A stretch of DNA of 49,795 bases from the NCBI RefSeq assembly GCF_900104185.1, contig NZ_FNIZ01000004.1, forward strand, positions 224,827 to 274,621. Reading direction: 5' to 3'. The notes below the pieces were generated by a model. That model had not been told where the DNA came from and did no database searches. It saw only the letters and a program-made list of their open reading frames with translations. The position numbers were made by a program, and so were the translations under genes. Positions 8,507 to 18,513 of this stretch are shown here, piece after piece (the stretch's first letter is position 1; the number at the start of each line of letters is the position of its first letter). The DNA is from Halobacillus aidingensis (GTDB lineage: Bacteria > Bacillota > Bacilli > Bacillales > Halobacillaceae).

Positions 8507-11181
8507 TGGAAAACAATTTTGTATTCATGTTTGATCAATCTGAAAGTGGTATGAAGGAACTTCTGGGTGGAAAAGGTGCGAACTTAGCGGAAATGACAAG
8601 AATCGGTTTACCAGTACCTTATGGTTTTACGATTACGACAGCAGCCTGTAACGCCTATTATGATGCAGAAAAAGTCATATCACCAGAAGTCGAATCCCAA
8701 GTATTACAATCCCTTCAAGTCCTTGAAGAGAAAACAGATAAAAAATTAGGGAATCCAACCAATCCACTTCTCGTTTCTGTACGCTCAGGTGCCGTACATT
8801 CCATGCCAGGTATGATGGATACCGTTTTGAACCTTGGAATGAATGATGAAACGGTTAAAGGAATGGCGGAACTTACGAATAACGCTCGCTTTGCCTATGA
8901 TTCCTATCGCCGGTTCATTCAAATGTTCGGAAATGTTGTCCTGGATATAGAAAACTACTTTTTTGAACAACAGTTGGAAGAAATCCGCGAAGAAAAAGGA
9001 TACCAATCCGATACAGAACTCACAGCCGAAGATTGGAAAGAAGTGATAGAAGCGTTCAAATCGATTGTGCTCAAAAATACGAAGCGGAGCTTTCCTCAGG
9101 ATCCAAAAGAACAGCTTTTCCTTACGATCCAAGCCGTGTTTGACTCATGGAATAACAAACGGGCCATCCTGTATCGCCGCCTTCATCAAATTCCGGGCCA
9201 CCTTGGTACAGCTGTCAACATTCAGAGCATGGTTTTCGGAAATATGGGAGAGGATTCCGGCACGGGGGTTGCTTTCACACGCAACCCATCCACCGGTGAG
9301 TCTAAGCTTTATGGAGAATATCTGATTAATGCCCAAGGAGAAGATGTCGTCGCAGGAATTCGAACGCCTCAGCCGATTGCGACGCTCAAGGATGAAATGC
9401 CGGATGTCTATCAACAATTGGTGAATACCTGCCAGTTATTAGAAGACCATTACAAAGATATGCAGGACATCGAATTTACAGTAGAACGCGGAAAGCTGTT
9501 CATTCTTCAAACGCGGACAGGGAAACGAACCGCCCAGGCAGCCATCCGGATCGCTGTTGAAATGGTAAAAGAAAAAATTATGGATCAACGTGAAGCCCTT
9601 TTACGTGTCGATCCCGATCAGCTCAATCAACTGCTCCACCACCGCATCGACCCTGAATACAAGAGAGAAAAATTAGCAGCAGGTTTACCCGCTTCCCCTG
9701 GGGCAGCCACAGGCCAAGTCGTTTTTGATGCTGATGAAGCCGATAAGCTTTCCAAGGAAGGAAAAAAGGTCATCCTTGTTCGTCCCGAAACGACTCCTGA
9801 TGACATCCATGGAATCGTCGCTGCTCAAGCTACGGTTACGAGCCGAGGCGGAATGACAAGCCATGCCGCCGTGGTAGCTAGAGGGATGGGGAAAGCATGC
9901 ATATGCGGTTGTGACTCTCTTAAAATTCATTTAGACTCCAAACAGTTTGCCGTAGGGGATACGACTGTGAACCAGGGAGAGATCATTACGATTGACGGCT
10001 CGACAGGAGAAATCTTCCTCGGTGAAATCCCAATGATTGAACCGGAACTTTCCGATGAATTCCAATTGCTGCTTCGCTGGGCAGATGAAGAAAGAAAGAT
10101 CGGAGTACGAGCGAATGCTGATAATCCAACAGATGCTGCGAAAGCCTTGGAATTTGGAGCCGGCGGCATTGGGCTTTGCCGTACCGAACATATGTTTATG
10201 GATGCCTCTCGCATTCCTACGGTTCAAAGCATGATTTTATCTGAAACAACAACGGAACGGAAGGAGTCACTCGATCAACTCCTGCCCATGCAGCAACAGG
10301 ATTTCGAACAAATTTTTGAAACGATGCAGGGACACCCCATCACCATACGATTACTAGATCCTCCGCTTCATGAATTTATGCCGGACAAAGAAGAACTGCT
10401 CGTTGATGTGACAAAACTGCAAATCACTAGTCCTGACTCAAACGAGTTGCAGGAAAAACAAACCCTTTTACGAAAAGTACGATTATTAGAAGAATCGAAC
10501 CCGATGTTAGGCCTTCGTGGCTGCCGCTTAGGTATGATCCATCCTGAAATTTACGAAATGCAAATCTTGGCCATTTTCCAGGCGATGTCTAACGTCATGA
10601 AAAAAGGAATCACAGTTAAACCTGAAATCATGATACCTCTGGTCAGTCATGTGAATGAACTGAAAGAAATGCGAGAGTTGGTCATCCGGATCAGCCAACA
10701 CGTTCAGACGGAAACAGGCCTAGCATTCGATTACCTTATTGGTACCATGATTGAAACGCCGCGCGCGGCACTCACCGCCGATCAGATTGCTGAAGAAGCA
10801 GACTTTTTCTCTTTCGGAACCAATGATTTAACTCAAACGACGTTTGGATTTAGTCGAGACGATGCAGAAGGGAAGTTTCTCCAGCATTATGTAGATAGCG
10901 ATGTACTAAAAAGAAATCCATTTGTTTCATTAGATCAGGATGGTGTCGGGAAACTTGTGGAAAATGGTGTGAAACTGGGCAAAGCAACAAATCCCGCACT
11001 GAAAACAGGGATTTGTGGAGAACATGGAGGAGAAAAAGAATCCATCCAATTCTGCTTTGACTTAGGGTTGGAATATGTAAGCTGCTCCCCTTTCCGCGTG
11101 CCATCCGCCAGGCTTGCAGCCGCGCAGTCAACCATTCGCAGTGAACGGAAGAAGTCCCGAAAAGAACCACAGTACAGTTAA
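8506..11181 (+). CDS. ppdK: Pyruvate, phosphate dikinase
   Basis: Interconverts pyruvate + ATP + phosphate and PEP + AMP + pyrophosphate; in this operon most likely gluconeogenic. The 891-residue protein has the full three-domain layout: an ATP-grasp N-terminus beginning GGKGANLAEM (about residue 20), the swivelling phosphohistidine domain with GGMTSHAAVVARGMGKA (His453; the Thr two residues before it is the site targeted by PpsR), and a C-terminal PEP/pyruvate TIM barrel with SFGTNDLTQTTFG and the catalytic Cys837 in GICGEHGGE. It is the second gene of the operon, overlapping ppsR by one base, and ends in a strong terminator. No truncation is seen. Confidence 0.97.
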   Translation: MENNFVFMFDQSESGMKELLGGKGANLAEMTRIGLPVPYGFTITTAACNAYYDAEKVISPEVESQVLQSLQVLEEKTDKKLGNPTNPLLVSVRSGAVHSMPGMMDTVLNLGMNDETVKGMAELTNNARFAYDSYRRFIQMFGNVVLDIENYFFEQQLEEIREEKGYQSDTELTAEDWKEVIEAFKSIVLKNTKRSFPQDPKEQLFLTIQAVFDSWNNKRAILYRRLHQIPGHLGTAVNIQSMVFGNMGEDSGTGVAFTRNPSTGESKLYGEYLINAQGEDVVAGIRTPQPIATLKDEMPDVYQQLVNTCQLLEDHYKDMQDIEFTVERGKLFILQTRTGKRTAQAAIRIAVEMVKEKIMDQREALLRVDPDQLNQLLHHRIDPEYKREKLAAGLPASPGAATGQVVFDADEADKLSKEGKKVILVRPETTPDDIHGIVAAQATVTSRGGMTSHAAVVARGMGKACICGCDSLKIHLDSKQFAVGDTTVNQGEIITIDGSTGEIFLGEIPMIEPELSDEFQLLLRWADEERKIGVRANADNPTDAAKALEFGAGGIGLCRTEHMFMDASRIPTVQSMILSETTTERKESLDQLLPMQQQDFEQIFETMQGHPITIRLLDPPLHEFMPDKEELLVDVTKLQITSPDSNELQEKQTLLRKVRLLEESNPMLGLRGCRLGMIHPEIYEMQILAIFQAMSNVMKKGITVKPEIMIPLVSHVNELKEMRELVIRISQHVQTETGLAFDYLIGTMIETPRAALTADQIAEEADFFSFGTNDLTQTTFGFSRDDAEGKFLQHYVDSDVLKRNPFVSLDQDGVGKLVENGVKLGKATNPALKTGICGEHGGEKESIQFCFDLGLEYVSCSPFRVPSARLAAAQSTIRSERKKSRKEPQYS

Positions 11182-11204
11182 TTGAGCGATGCTACTTCTG
11201 TACA

Positions 11205-11243
11205 AAAAGCGTTCCATCCAAACAACGGATGGAACGTTTTTTT
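11205..11243 (+). terminator. Rho-independent terminator of ppsR-ppdK
   Basis: A 10-bp stem (CGTTCCATCC/GGATGGAACG) with a 7-base loop and seven T, 24 bases after the ppdK stop. The 120 bases that follow to the end of betA hold an imperfect hairpin near 11300-11357 (GAGAAGG/CCTTCTC) that could end the betA transcript. Confidence 0.88.
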
Positions 11244-11365
11244 CAAGAATGTTCCTTATGAAAGCCCATCAAGATTATTAAAAACAACAAAAAAGAGAAG
11301 GCTCTCCTTCATCCATGTACGCTTCACTAGCCATACATTTTGAAGAGACCTTCTCCATTTACGTT

Positions 11366-13078
11366 TTATTTTGTTACAGCTTTAGATTTGGATTTAGGAA
11401 CTGTCCCTGCATCAGCTGGGTGAACACCGTGCTGGTAGTAATCAGCATCGATTGGATCCAGTGGCTTACGTCCAAGGATCAAGTCTGCTGCTTTTTCTGC
11501 CAACATTAATACAGGTGCGTGGATGTTGCCGTTTGTAACATACGGCATAGCAGACGCATCGACTACACGTACATTATCAAGTCCGTGAACCTTCATAGAT
11601 TCCGGGTCTACAACAGACATTGGATCTGATTCAGGTCCCATTTTAGCTGTACAAGATGGGTGAAGAGCCGTTTCCGCATCTTCTCTTACCCATTCAAGGA
11701 TTTCTTCCTCTGTTTGAACCGTAGGACCAGGTGAAATTTCGCCAGCGTTATAAGGCTTCATAGAAGGCTGGGACATAATTTCACGAGTGATATTAATCGC
11801 TTCGATCCACTCACGTTTGTCCTGTTCTGTAGAAAGGTAGTTGTAAACCATGCTTGGATGCTCTTTCGGATCTTTTGATTTAATCTTCAATGATCCGCGG
11901 GCATCAGAGTACATTGGTCCGATGTGCACTTGGAATCCGTGATCTGTCGGTGCTTTCTGCCCGTCGTAACGAACCGCTACCGGAAGGAAGTGGAACATCA
12001 AGTTCGGGTAGTCGACCTCATCATTGGAACGGACGAAACCTCCGCCTTCGAAATGGTTCGTCGCAGCTGGACCTGTACGTCCAAGCATCCACTGTAGGCC
12101 GATCCAAGGCATGCGTCGTTTCTGAAGGTTCGGCTGTTCGGAAACAGGAACCGGGCATGCGTGCTGGACGTAAACTTCAAGGTGATCCTGAAGATTTTCC
12201 CCTACACCCGGAAGATCAACGACTGGATCGATGCCAAGGGAACGAAGGTGCTTCGCATCGCCTACACCAGATAGTTGAAGCAGCTGTGGCGTGTTGATCG
12301 CACCACCGGCAAGGATGACTTCTCCCGCTTCTACTTGATGCATTTTTCCATTTCGCTTATACGTTAGTCCTTTTGCTTTTGTGCCATCAAAGTCAATGCT
12401 CGTAACAAAAGCACGTGTCTTAACAGTCAGGTTTTCACGGTCCATGACCGGGTGCAAGTAAGCACGGGATGCGGACAAACGCTGCCCTTTGTACACATGC
12501 TTATCAAACGGGCCAAACCCTTCCTGACGAAATCCGTTAACATCAGGTGTGCGATTATAACCAGCTTCTACAGCTGAATCAAAGAAGGCTTGGAATAGAG
12601 GATTTTTCGCTGGACCGCGCTCCAATTTGATTGGACCATCATGACCGCGCATATCATCATCAGGAGATGCCAATGCATTTTCCAGACGCTTGAAATATGG
12701 AAGGCAGTGAGCCCAATCCCAATTTGTCATACCTTCATCGGCACCCCAGCGTTCATAGTCCTTCGGGTTTCCGCGTTGGTAGATCATCCCGTTAATGGAA
12801 CTGGAACCTCCGAGAACCTTTCCTCGTGCATGAGGGATGCGGCGTCCATTCATATATGGTTCTGGGTCGGATTCGTACTGCCAGTCATAAAGGTTTTTAC
12901 CTGAAGGGAACGGAAGAGCTGCAGGCATTTGGATCAATAAATCCCAAGAATAGTCACTGCGTCCTGCTTCTAGTACAAGTACGCTTTTTTTGCCATCCTC
13001 ACTTAGACGGTTTCCCATTACAGAACCTGCACTACCGCCACCAACGATTACATAATCATAAGACTCAATCATAGCCAT
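11366..13078 (-). CDS. betA: Choline dehydrogenase (GMC oxidoreductase)
   Basis: FAD-dependent oxidation of choline to betaine aldehyde, the first step of glycine betaine synthesis. The 570-residue protein has the Rossmann FAD motif GGGSAGS (13-19), GMC signature 1 ([17 protein letters not shown], about 84-100), signature 2 ([13 protein letters not shown]) and the C-terminal [19 protein letters not shown] segment with the active-site His/Asn region. AAGGAGG stands 8 bases before the ATG. It lies 100 bases downstream of betB in the same direction, so the pair forms an osmoprotectant operon. Bacillus subtilis uses the type III dehydrogenase GbsB for this step; a BetA-type enzyme is typical of halophilic relatives. 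Confidence 0.94.
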   Translation of the reverse strand: MAMIESYDYVIVGGGSAGSVMGNRLSEDGKKSVLVLEAGRSDYSWDLLIQMPAALPFPSGKNLYDWQYESDPEPYMNGRRIPHARGKVLGGSSSINGMIYQRGNPKDYERWGADEGMTNWDWAHCLPYFKRLENALASPDDDMRGHDGPIKLERGPAKNPLFQAFFDSAVEAGYNRTPDVNGFRQEGFGPFDKHVYKGQRLSASRAYLHPVMDRENLTVKTRAFVTSIDFDGTKAKGLTYKRNGKMHQVEAGEVILAGGAINTPQLLQLSGVGDAKHLRSLGIDPVVDLPGVGENLQDHLEVYVQHACPVPVSEQPNLQKRRMPWIGLQWMLGRTGPAATNHFEGGGFVRSNDEVDYPNLMFHFLPVAVRYDGQKAPTDHGFQVHIGPMYSDARGSLKIKSKDPKEHPSMVYNYLSTEQDKREWIEAINITREIMSQPSMKPYNAGEISPGPTVQTEEEILEWVREDAETALHPSCTAKMGPESDPMSVVDPESMKVHGLDNVRVVDASAMPYVTNGNIHAPVLMLAEKAADLILGRKPLDPIDADYYQHGVHPADAGTVPKSKSKAVTK

Positions 13079-13177
13079 CTAATATTCCTCCTTGATGTTT
13101 TTAGTCGGGAAGAAGGTGCAAAAAACCCTTCTTCCTTTATCTGGTTTGTTCATGAATGTTTAAAATAAATGGTCAGC

Positions 13178-14656
13178 TTAGAACCAGTTGATTTGTTCTG
13201 GTTTAAGGTTTTGGAAAATATGCTTCGTTTCTGTATATTCTTCAATACCTAATTTACCTAGTTCGCGCCCAATTCCGGACTGCTTGTACCCACCCCATGG
13301 GGCGTGTGGGAAGTACAGGTTGAATTCATTAATCCATACCGTACCCATGCGCATCTTCGCAGCACAGCGCTCTGCTTTTGCGATATCATTTGTGAAGACA
13401 CCGCCAGCAAGGCCATAGATGGAGTCATTCGCAAGTTTCACAGCTTCTTCTTCTTTCGTGAACTTCTCAACTGTAATGACTGGACCGAACCCTTCTTCTT
13501 GGACAACGGTCATGTCTGTTGTACAATCAGTGAAAATTGTCGGCAGGAAGAAGAATCCATTTTGTAATTCAGGGTCTTCCGGGCGTTTACCGCCAACGGC
13601 TAACGTAGCCCCTTCTTCAACTCCTGCTTCTACATACTTCTCAACTTTCGCAAGGTGTTCAGCAGAAATCAGTGGTCCCATTTGGGTATCTTCGTCAAAT
13701 CCGCTTCCGAGTTTGAATTTCTTCACTCGCTCGACAAGCGCGTTTACGAACTCATCGTGAATGCTTTCTTCTACGATCAGTCTTGTACCAGCAGAACAGA
13801 TCTGCCCTGCGTGGAAGAATACTCCGTTCAATGCCTGATCGACAGCAAGGTCAAAATCAGCATCAGCAAAGATAACATTCGGGTTTTTCCCGCCAAGCTC
13901 AAGAGCGAGCTTCTTCACGTTTGAGCTTGCCGCCTGCATGATTTTCTTCCCTGTCACGATACCGCCGGTAAAAGAAATAAGGTCGACATCTTCGTTGCTG
14001 GACAACTCTGCACCTACGGTAGCCCCTGAACCAAGAACGAGGTTCGCCACACCAGCAGGTACGCCCGCTTCTTCAATCAGTTCAAATACTTTAATATGCG
14101 TAAGCGGCGTGATTTCACTTGGCTTCATAATTAAAGTGTTTCCTGTTGCAAGCGCTGGAGCCAGTTTCCAGGACGCTTGAAGTAGAGGATAATTCCATGG
14201 GGTAATCTGCCCGCAAACACCAACCGGTTCGTGAACAACTTTACTGATGGAGTTTGGCACTGGAGAATCGATGATCTCGCCGCCATTCTTATCAGCAATC
14301 TCTGCATAATAACGGAAGACGCCAGCGATATCGTCCATGTCTCCACGGCTTTCTTCTACTGTTTTACCAGTATCCAGTGATTCCAGATAAGCCAATTCTT
14401 CTTTATCTCTCTCGATAAATTCAGCAATCTTACGAACGATCACTCCACGTTCCGTTGCCGGAGTCGTCGGCCATTCACCGTGATCGAAAGCTTCTCTTGC
14501 TGCAGCAATGGCCGCTTTTGTATCTGTTTCATCGCCTTCTGGAACGATGGCGATTGTTTCTTGGTTGAATGGATTGATAATCGTACGAGTTTCCTCGGAA
14601 TTCGCGTCTACCCATTCCCCATTGATGTATTGTTTAAGTTTTAAATTTACGTTCAT
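13178..14656 (-). CDS. betB: Betaine aldehyde dehydrogenase
   Basis: NAD(P)-dependent oxidation of betaine aldehyde to glycine betaine (BetB/GbsA). The protein has 492 residues from the ATG at 14656, which has GGAG 9 bases upstream; the reading frame is open 69 bases further but without a site. Motifs include PWNYPLLQASWKLAPAL (cofactor binding), LELGGKNPNVIFADAD with the general-base Glu, and FFHAGQICSAG with the catalytic Cys. The C-terminal WGGYKQSGIGRELG block is that of the BADH branch. It is first in the betB-betA operon behind a TTGACA promoter. No gbsR-type regulator is visible next to it. Confidence 0.95.
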   Translation of the reverse strand: MNVNLKLKQYINGEWVDANSEETRTIINPFNQETIAIVPEGDETDTKAAIAAAREAFDHGEWPTTPATERGVIVRKIAEFIERDKEELAYLESLDTGKTVEESRGDMDDIAGVFRYYAEIADKNGGEIIDSPVPNSISKVVHEPVGVCGQITPWNYPLLQASWKLAPALATGNTLIMKPSEITPLTHIKVFELIEEAGVPAGVANLVLGSGATVGAELSSNEDVDLISFTGGIVTGKKIMQAASSNVKKLALELGGKNPNVIFADADFDLAVDQALNGVFFHAGQICSAGTRLIVEESIHDEFVNALVERVKKFKLGSGFDEDTQMGPLISAEHLAKVEKYVEAGVEEGATLAVGGKRPEDPELQNGFFFLPTIFTDCTTDMTVVQEEGFGPVITVEKFTKEEEAVKLANDSIYGLAGGVFTNDIAKAERCAAKMRMGTVWINEFNLYFPHAPWGGYKQSGIGRELGKLGIEEYTETKHIFQNLKPEQINWF

Positions 14657-14715
14657 TTGATCAACTCCAATTCTGAAGTGAATTAAGTTTGTTAAGAATT
14701 TATTTAACGTTTTTA

Positions 14716-14744
14716 ACACTAACATGTCTTTTGAAGGCTGTCAA
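14716..14744 (-). promoter_or_regulatory. Probable SigA promoter of betB-betA
   Basis: Minus-strand TTGACA (14739-14744), a 17-bp spacer and a poor -10, TAGTGT (14716-14721), 60 bases before the betB start. The perfect -35 with a weak -10 suggests activation or induced use. Confidence 0.45.
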
Positions 14745-14756
14745 AAGGAATTCAAA

Positions 14757-14815
14757 GAAAAAAAAGCGCCCGTCCCCCGCTAAGATTGCTCAAGTATAGC
14801 GGAGGTGAGGCACTT
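14757..14815 (-). terminator. Terminator downstream of the 172-residue helical protein gene
   Basis: On the minus strand an 18-base arm starting AGTGCCTCACCTCCGCTA pairs with its partner (two mismatches, several GU pairs) across a short loop and is followed by a long T-run. It lies about 107 bases past that gene's stop. The arm sequence resembles the palindrome at 36949-37000. Confidence 0.75.
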
Positions 14816-14921
14816 TCATTGTGTAGAGATATTTTTTCAATTTCCGAAGATGATTGACCGGTATAAAAATTCCTGACATGAGATTACCTAATTAGAGAGA
14901 AACGATTGCTCTCCCTATTCC

Positions 14922-15440
14922 TTACCGATTGAAAAAGTTTTTGAATGTCTCATATGTTTGGACTTGCTCCTCCCGTGAACTCTCTGGTGCTTTTTCTTTT
15001 ACGAATTTATCCATCAAGGCAATATATCGATTGAGGATCATCATTTGCTGCAAGGCCATATGAATATGAATATTACGTACGTTTTCCGCTTTCATCCTCA
15101 ACCCTGAATTAAAATTTTTGTTAGCCATTGTTTCAGCAGAAGTTTTAAGTACTGTTAAAATATTTTCTGGGGACATGCCTATGGAGGTGCCTTGGCAGTT
15201 AAATTGCACAGGTTCCCACTTATGTAGATCATTGATTCCTATGGTTTCATTTTGAACTGGATCCATAAGTGCGACCATAACTTTCACATGATTTTTCATA
15301 ATCATATACTGCTCTGTTGCGACCTGCTTGACCTCTTGTTCTTCCAGGCTGCAAATCAGCGACTCTAACTTTGCTAATTCAGCTTTATGAACAGCCAAGT
15401 GTTCGGCCATTAAACTTAAATCTATCATTTTTAGAATCAT
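14922..15440 (-). CDS. Helical protein of unknown function, possibly spore-coat/ferritin-like
   Basis: A 172-residue protein, predicted all-helical, with heptad-like segments (about residues 10-60 and 95-165) and scattered Met and His (MAEHLAVHKAEL, NVRNIHIHMALQQMM). The ferritin-like, four-helix look resembles CotF-type spore coat proteins, but I cannot name a family. The ATG has AAGGAGG 6 bases upstream. It is on the same strand as, and about 285 bases downstream of, a germinant receptor operon, from which a palindrome separates it. A sporulation role is a guess from that neighbourhood only. Confidence 0.6.
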   Translation of the reverse strand: MILKMIDLSLMAEHLAVHKAELAKLESLICSLEEQEVKQVATEQYMIMKNHVKVMVALMDPVQNETIGINDLHKWEPVQFNCQGTSIGMSPENILTVLKTSAETMANKNFNSGLRMKAENVRNIHIHMALQQMMILNRYIALMDKFVKEKAPESSREEQVQTYETFKNFFNR

Positions 15441-15552
15441 AACCGTCCTCCTTCCCTTGAAATATATTCCTTCGAATTAAAATCATGACTCAGGAAAGGA
15501 CGGTTATTTTATAAAATAGATTGTAGGAACAGCGGGAATTATTTTATTTAAG

Positions 15553-15605
15553 AAGCACCTGCCCCCCCACTCACAGAATCATTTTGGGGGTGGGGACAGG
15601 TGCTT
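15553..15605. repeat. REP-like imperfect palindrome, possible terminator of the ger operon
   Basis: Arms AAGCACCTG and CAGGTGCTT (9 bp, perfect) enclose opposed C7 and G5-TG4 tracts. The hairpin lies 120 bases past gerC and could end the ger transcript. Its arm has the same AGYRCCTGNCC character as the structures at 14757-14815 and 36949-37000. Confidence 0.6.
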
Positions 15606-15724
15606 TCATTTTCTGTTAGTATGAACTGTATTTTCTTTCCCAGGATTGAATAGGAAAGACCAACATAGAGCTCAAATCTTAATCAGGGAGGTACGGCCAT
15701 CTGAATTTGTTATCTGAGATACTG

Positions 15725-16915
15725 CTACTCATCTTCCGTTAAAAAGCTTTTGTTAGACGTTCCAGCCCTTCTTAAGAAAATGTTTGCTGTTATATCAATG
15801 TCTGCTTTACTAAATTGTTCATCCCACTGATCTTTCACCGCTTCAAATCTTTGATAATGCTGCCTCCTCATCACTTCCCCAAATCCGAAAATATCCACTT
15901 CATATTCTTCTTGAACTTTTGTAACAGTATTTAAGATCATGGTTTCTACCATTTCTTCAATATCTTTTTCAAACTTTTTATACGTTTCGATCTTCTCCAG
16001 GTTATCCTTGCACTGCGTACCATTGAGGAATGATTCTGCAACAATTTCCACTTGGAAATTAGGTGTTTCCCCATCGTAATTGGCATGAATGGTGGATTTA
16101 GAGTTTAAGATTCGTACATCGATATACTTTTCTTCCCCACACGGGACTGTAAGCGTTGTTTGGATGAGATCCTGTGTCCATACATAATTGCGTGTTTCTT
16201 CAAGGTTAAGATACCCAATGAGTTTATCTTCCTTAAATACAGCTAAACCCACAAGTGTGATCAAGGATTCAGGCTCCAGTTTTTTATTGTTTTCTACACT
16301 CTGTCCTTGTTTGGGAGTCCCAACGATCGTAAGTGCCTCAGCAACAGGTTGTCGCCCTCTAGAAGTAAGAGCTGCAATAAAATCTGATAATTTCATATCA
16401 GGTGCTCCCCCCCACTGTTCAAATAAGGTGGACGACTGATTATGAACCTTCAGAGATGGGATTTTTTGAATAGGAAAGGTGGTTTTCAATATATCAGCCG
16501 CTGAAATATTTTGAGCAATAAGCATGGTGAAATTATTGCGAAACTGTCCTGACCGTTCTAAGTAATCTAAAAAGCCTGAGATCCCTTCACGGGCGACTTC
16601 TTCTCCAATAACTAATGTTCTCGTGTGCGAAAACCTTAGTTCCCTCGTCAATCCTACATTCATTTTATCTAATAACTCGGAAATTGAATTTCCCTCTAAG
16701 CTAAAGGTAACAGAAGGAGTGTTCCCTTCGGATTTCTGAACGTTCAATTGACTTGCATTTGCGACTCCTACTGTTACTTTAAATTTCGCATCCTCCCCTT
16801 GTTCAACCGCAACACCCGTAACAAAAGCTACATCATTCAGTTCTTTTGTATCCCAACAGCCACTAAGTAATCCAAGTAATAACAAGCTGGGCAGGAGAAG
16901 TTTCATCGCCTTCAT
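15725..16915 (-). CDS. Germinant receptor C subunit, Ger(x)C lipoprotein
   Basis: The C subunit of a GerA-type nutrient germinant receptor, 396 residues, anchored outside the spore inner membrane by lipidation. The signal peptide ends in the lipobox LLSGC (Cys20) and is followed by the family hallmark CWDTKELND. The N-terminus LLLPSLLLLGLL is hydrophobic and the rest is soluble mixed alpha/beta. The start ATG overlaps the stop of the A subunit gene by four bases (ATGA). It is the last gene of the operon. The germinant recognised cannot be predicted. The family call is secure. Confidence 0.93.
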   Translation of the reverse strand: MKAMKLLLPSLLLLGLLSGCWDTKELNDVAFVTGVAVEQGEDAKFKVTVGVANASQLNVQKSEGNTPSVTFSLEGNSISELLDKMNVGLTRELRFSHTRTLVIGEEVAREGISGFLDYLERSGQFRNNFTMLIAQNISAADILKTTFPIQKIPSLKVHNQSSTLFEQWGGAPDMKLSDFIAALTSRGRQPVAEALTIVGTPKQGQSVENNKKLEPESLITLVGLAVFKEDKLIGYLNLEETRNYVWTQDLIQTTLTVPCGEEKYIDVRILNSKSTIHANYDGETPNFQVEIVAESFLNGTQCKDNLEKIETYKKFEKDIEEMVETMILNTVTKVQEEYEVDIFGFGEVMRRQHYQRFEAVKDQWDEQFSKADIDITANIFLRRAGTSNKSFLTEDE

Positions 16916-18513
16916 GATCCGCCCCCCTTTTTGCTGCGAGGAGGAGTGGGAGATTCAGACTCTGGATTTTTCAAAGGCGATTCAGTCTTCAGATAATGTG
17001 GTCTTCTTTTATTAGAAAAGAAAGGAAAGCGAAGAAATACATCTTCCTGATCTTCCGCAATAAATGGTGCAATAGGGGCAAGGTAAGGGACACCGAATGA
17101 TCGTAAACTAACAAGATGGGCGACCATGAAAAAGAGACATAGCAGGATTCCATACAGCCCAAATACCGCGGCCATGAATATAAATATAAATCGTAACAAA
17201 CGGGCTGCCGCTGTAAAACTCGCGATAGGGGATACAAATGTGGCTAGAGCGGTTAATGCAATCACAATGACAAGAGCGTTCGATACGAGGCCAGCTTCTA
17301 CAGCAGCCTGCCCAATAACCAGAGCTCCTACAATGGATATCGTCTGCCCAATTGCCCGAGGCATTCGAATTCCTGCTTCCCTTAAAATTTCAAAAGTGAC
17401 TTCCATGATTAACAATTCGATAACAGCAGGGAAGGGCACACCTTCCCGTTGAGCCTGCAAGCTGAAAAGCAAATCAGTTGGAATGAGAGCGTGATGAAAA
17501 GCTGTAAGTGCCACATATAAGGAAGGCAGAGTTAATGCAATCAGAAAGGAGGCATAACGAATCAGTCGAATAAAGGAACCAATAAAAAATGATTGATAAT
17601 AATCCTCGGTTGCTTCAAAAAAGTCACTAAAAACTGTAGGGGCGATTAATACGAAAGGACTTCCATTTACGATAATCACTGCTTTTCCTTCTAATAAATT
17701 AGCTGCAGCACTATCCGGTCTTTCTGTATTGTAGATCAATGGAAAAACCGTCATGTTTTTATCTGAAATATATTCCTCCACATTTCCAGAGTCAAAAATA
17801 GCATGGGTCCTGATCTTTTTTATCCGTTTCTTTACTTCGTCTAAAATTCCTTCGTTTATAACCCCGTCGATATAGGCAATCGTTACCGAAGTTCGAGTGT
17901 CCTTTCCAACAGTCATGGTTTCAAATTTGAGGGAAGTATTTTGGATTCTTCTGCGAATTAAACTTATATTTGTATCCATCGATTCTGTAAATCCTTCTTT
18001 AGGTCCACGAATCACCGTTTGTGTGCTGGGTTCTTCAATCGGCCGATATTCAATATTCCCGACATGAAGTGAAAGACCCTTTGGCTGCCCATCGACGATC
18101 ACTCCTGCGTACCCTGCCAGAACATCATCGATCAGCCCATGAAGCTTATCATGAAAGTGGTAGCCTACCCCCGAAAAAAATTCTTTACGGTAGGATTCGA
18201 ATTCTTCTAAATTGGTTATGCTTCTGTCTTGTTGAGAAGAGTTGGATAGAGGCACCATGATTTTCTCAGCCAATAAGGATGTATCCGTCATACTGTTCAA
18301 ATAACATATCATTCCTTCTCTGTTCCCTACATGAATATTCTCTATTTTAAAATCCTTTGCATTTTCAAAGGCTTTTTCAATGTTCGACTGATTTTCTTTT
18401 AAATCTTTTGATAATGGAGGGGCCTCTTTCCCAAGCGACAACTGTTCATGTTTCAGAGACTTGTCCTGGTTGTAGGATTTTTGTGAAAGTAAGATCTTTT
18501 TTATCCATCCCAT
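16912..18513 (-). CDS. Germinant receptor A subunit (GerA/GerK/SpoVAF family)
   Basis: The 533-residue A subunit. A soluble N-terminal half (to about 300) carries the GYAGVIVDGQPKGLSLHVG region and the conserved FPLIYNTERPDSAAANLLEGK block. A membrane half follows with five or so segments, including the family motif LLIMEVTFEILREAGIRMP. The C-terminus is a basic, Pro-rich tail. It overlaps the B gene by one base upstream and the C gene by four bases downstream, so B-A-C is tightly coupled. Length and motifs are normal. Confidence 0.94.
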   Translation of the reverse strand: MGWIKKILLSQKSYNQDKSLKHEQLSLGKEAPPLSKDLKENQSNIEKAFENAKDFKIENIHVGNREGMICYLNSMTDTSLLAEKIMVPLSNSSQQDRSITNLEEFESYRKEFFSGVGYHFHDKLHGLIDDVLAGYAGVIVDGQPKGLSLHVGNIEYRPIEEPSTQTVIRGPKEGFTESMDTNISLIRRRIQNTSLKFETMTVGKDTRTSVTIAYIDGVINEGILDEVKKRIKKIRTHAIFDSGNVEEYISDKNMTVFPLIYNTERPDSAAANLLEGKAVIIVNGSPFVLIAPTVFSDFFEATEDYYQSFFIGSFIRLIRYASFLIALTLPSLYVALTAFHHALIPTDLLFSLQAQREGVPFPAVIELLIMEVTFEILREAGIRMPRAIGQTISIVGALVIGQAAVEAGLVSNALVIVIALTALATFVSPIASFTAAARLLRFIFIFMAAVFGLYGILLCLFFMVAHLVSLRSFGVPYLAPIAPFIAEDQEDVFLRFPFFSNKRRPHYLKTESPLKNPESESPTPPRSKKGGGS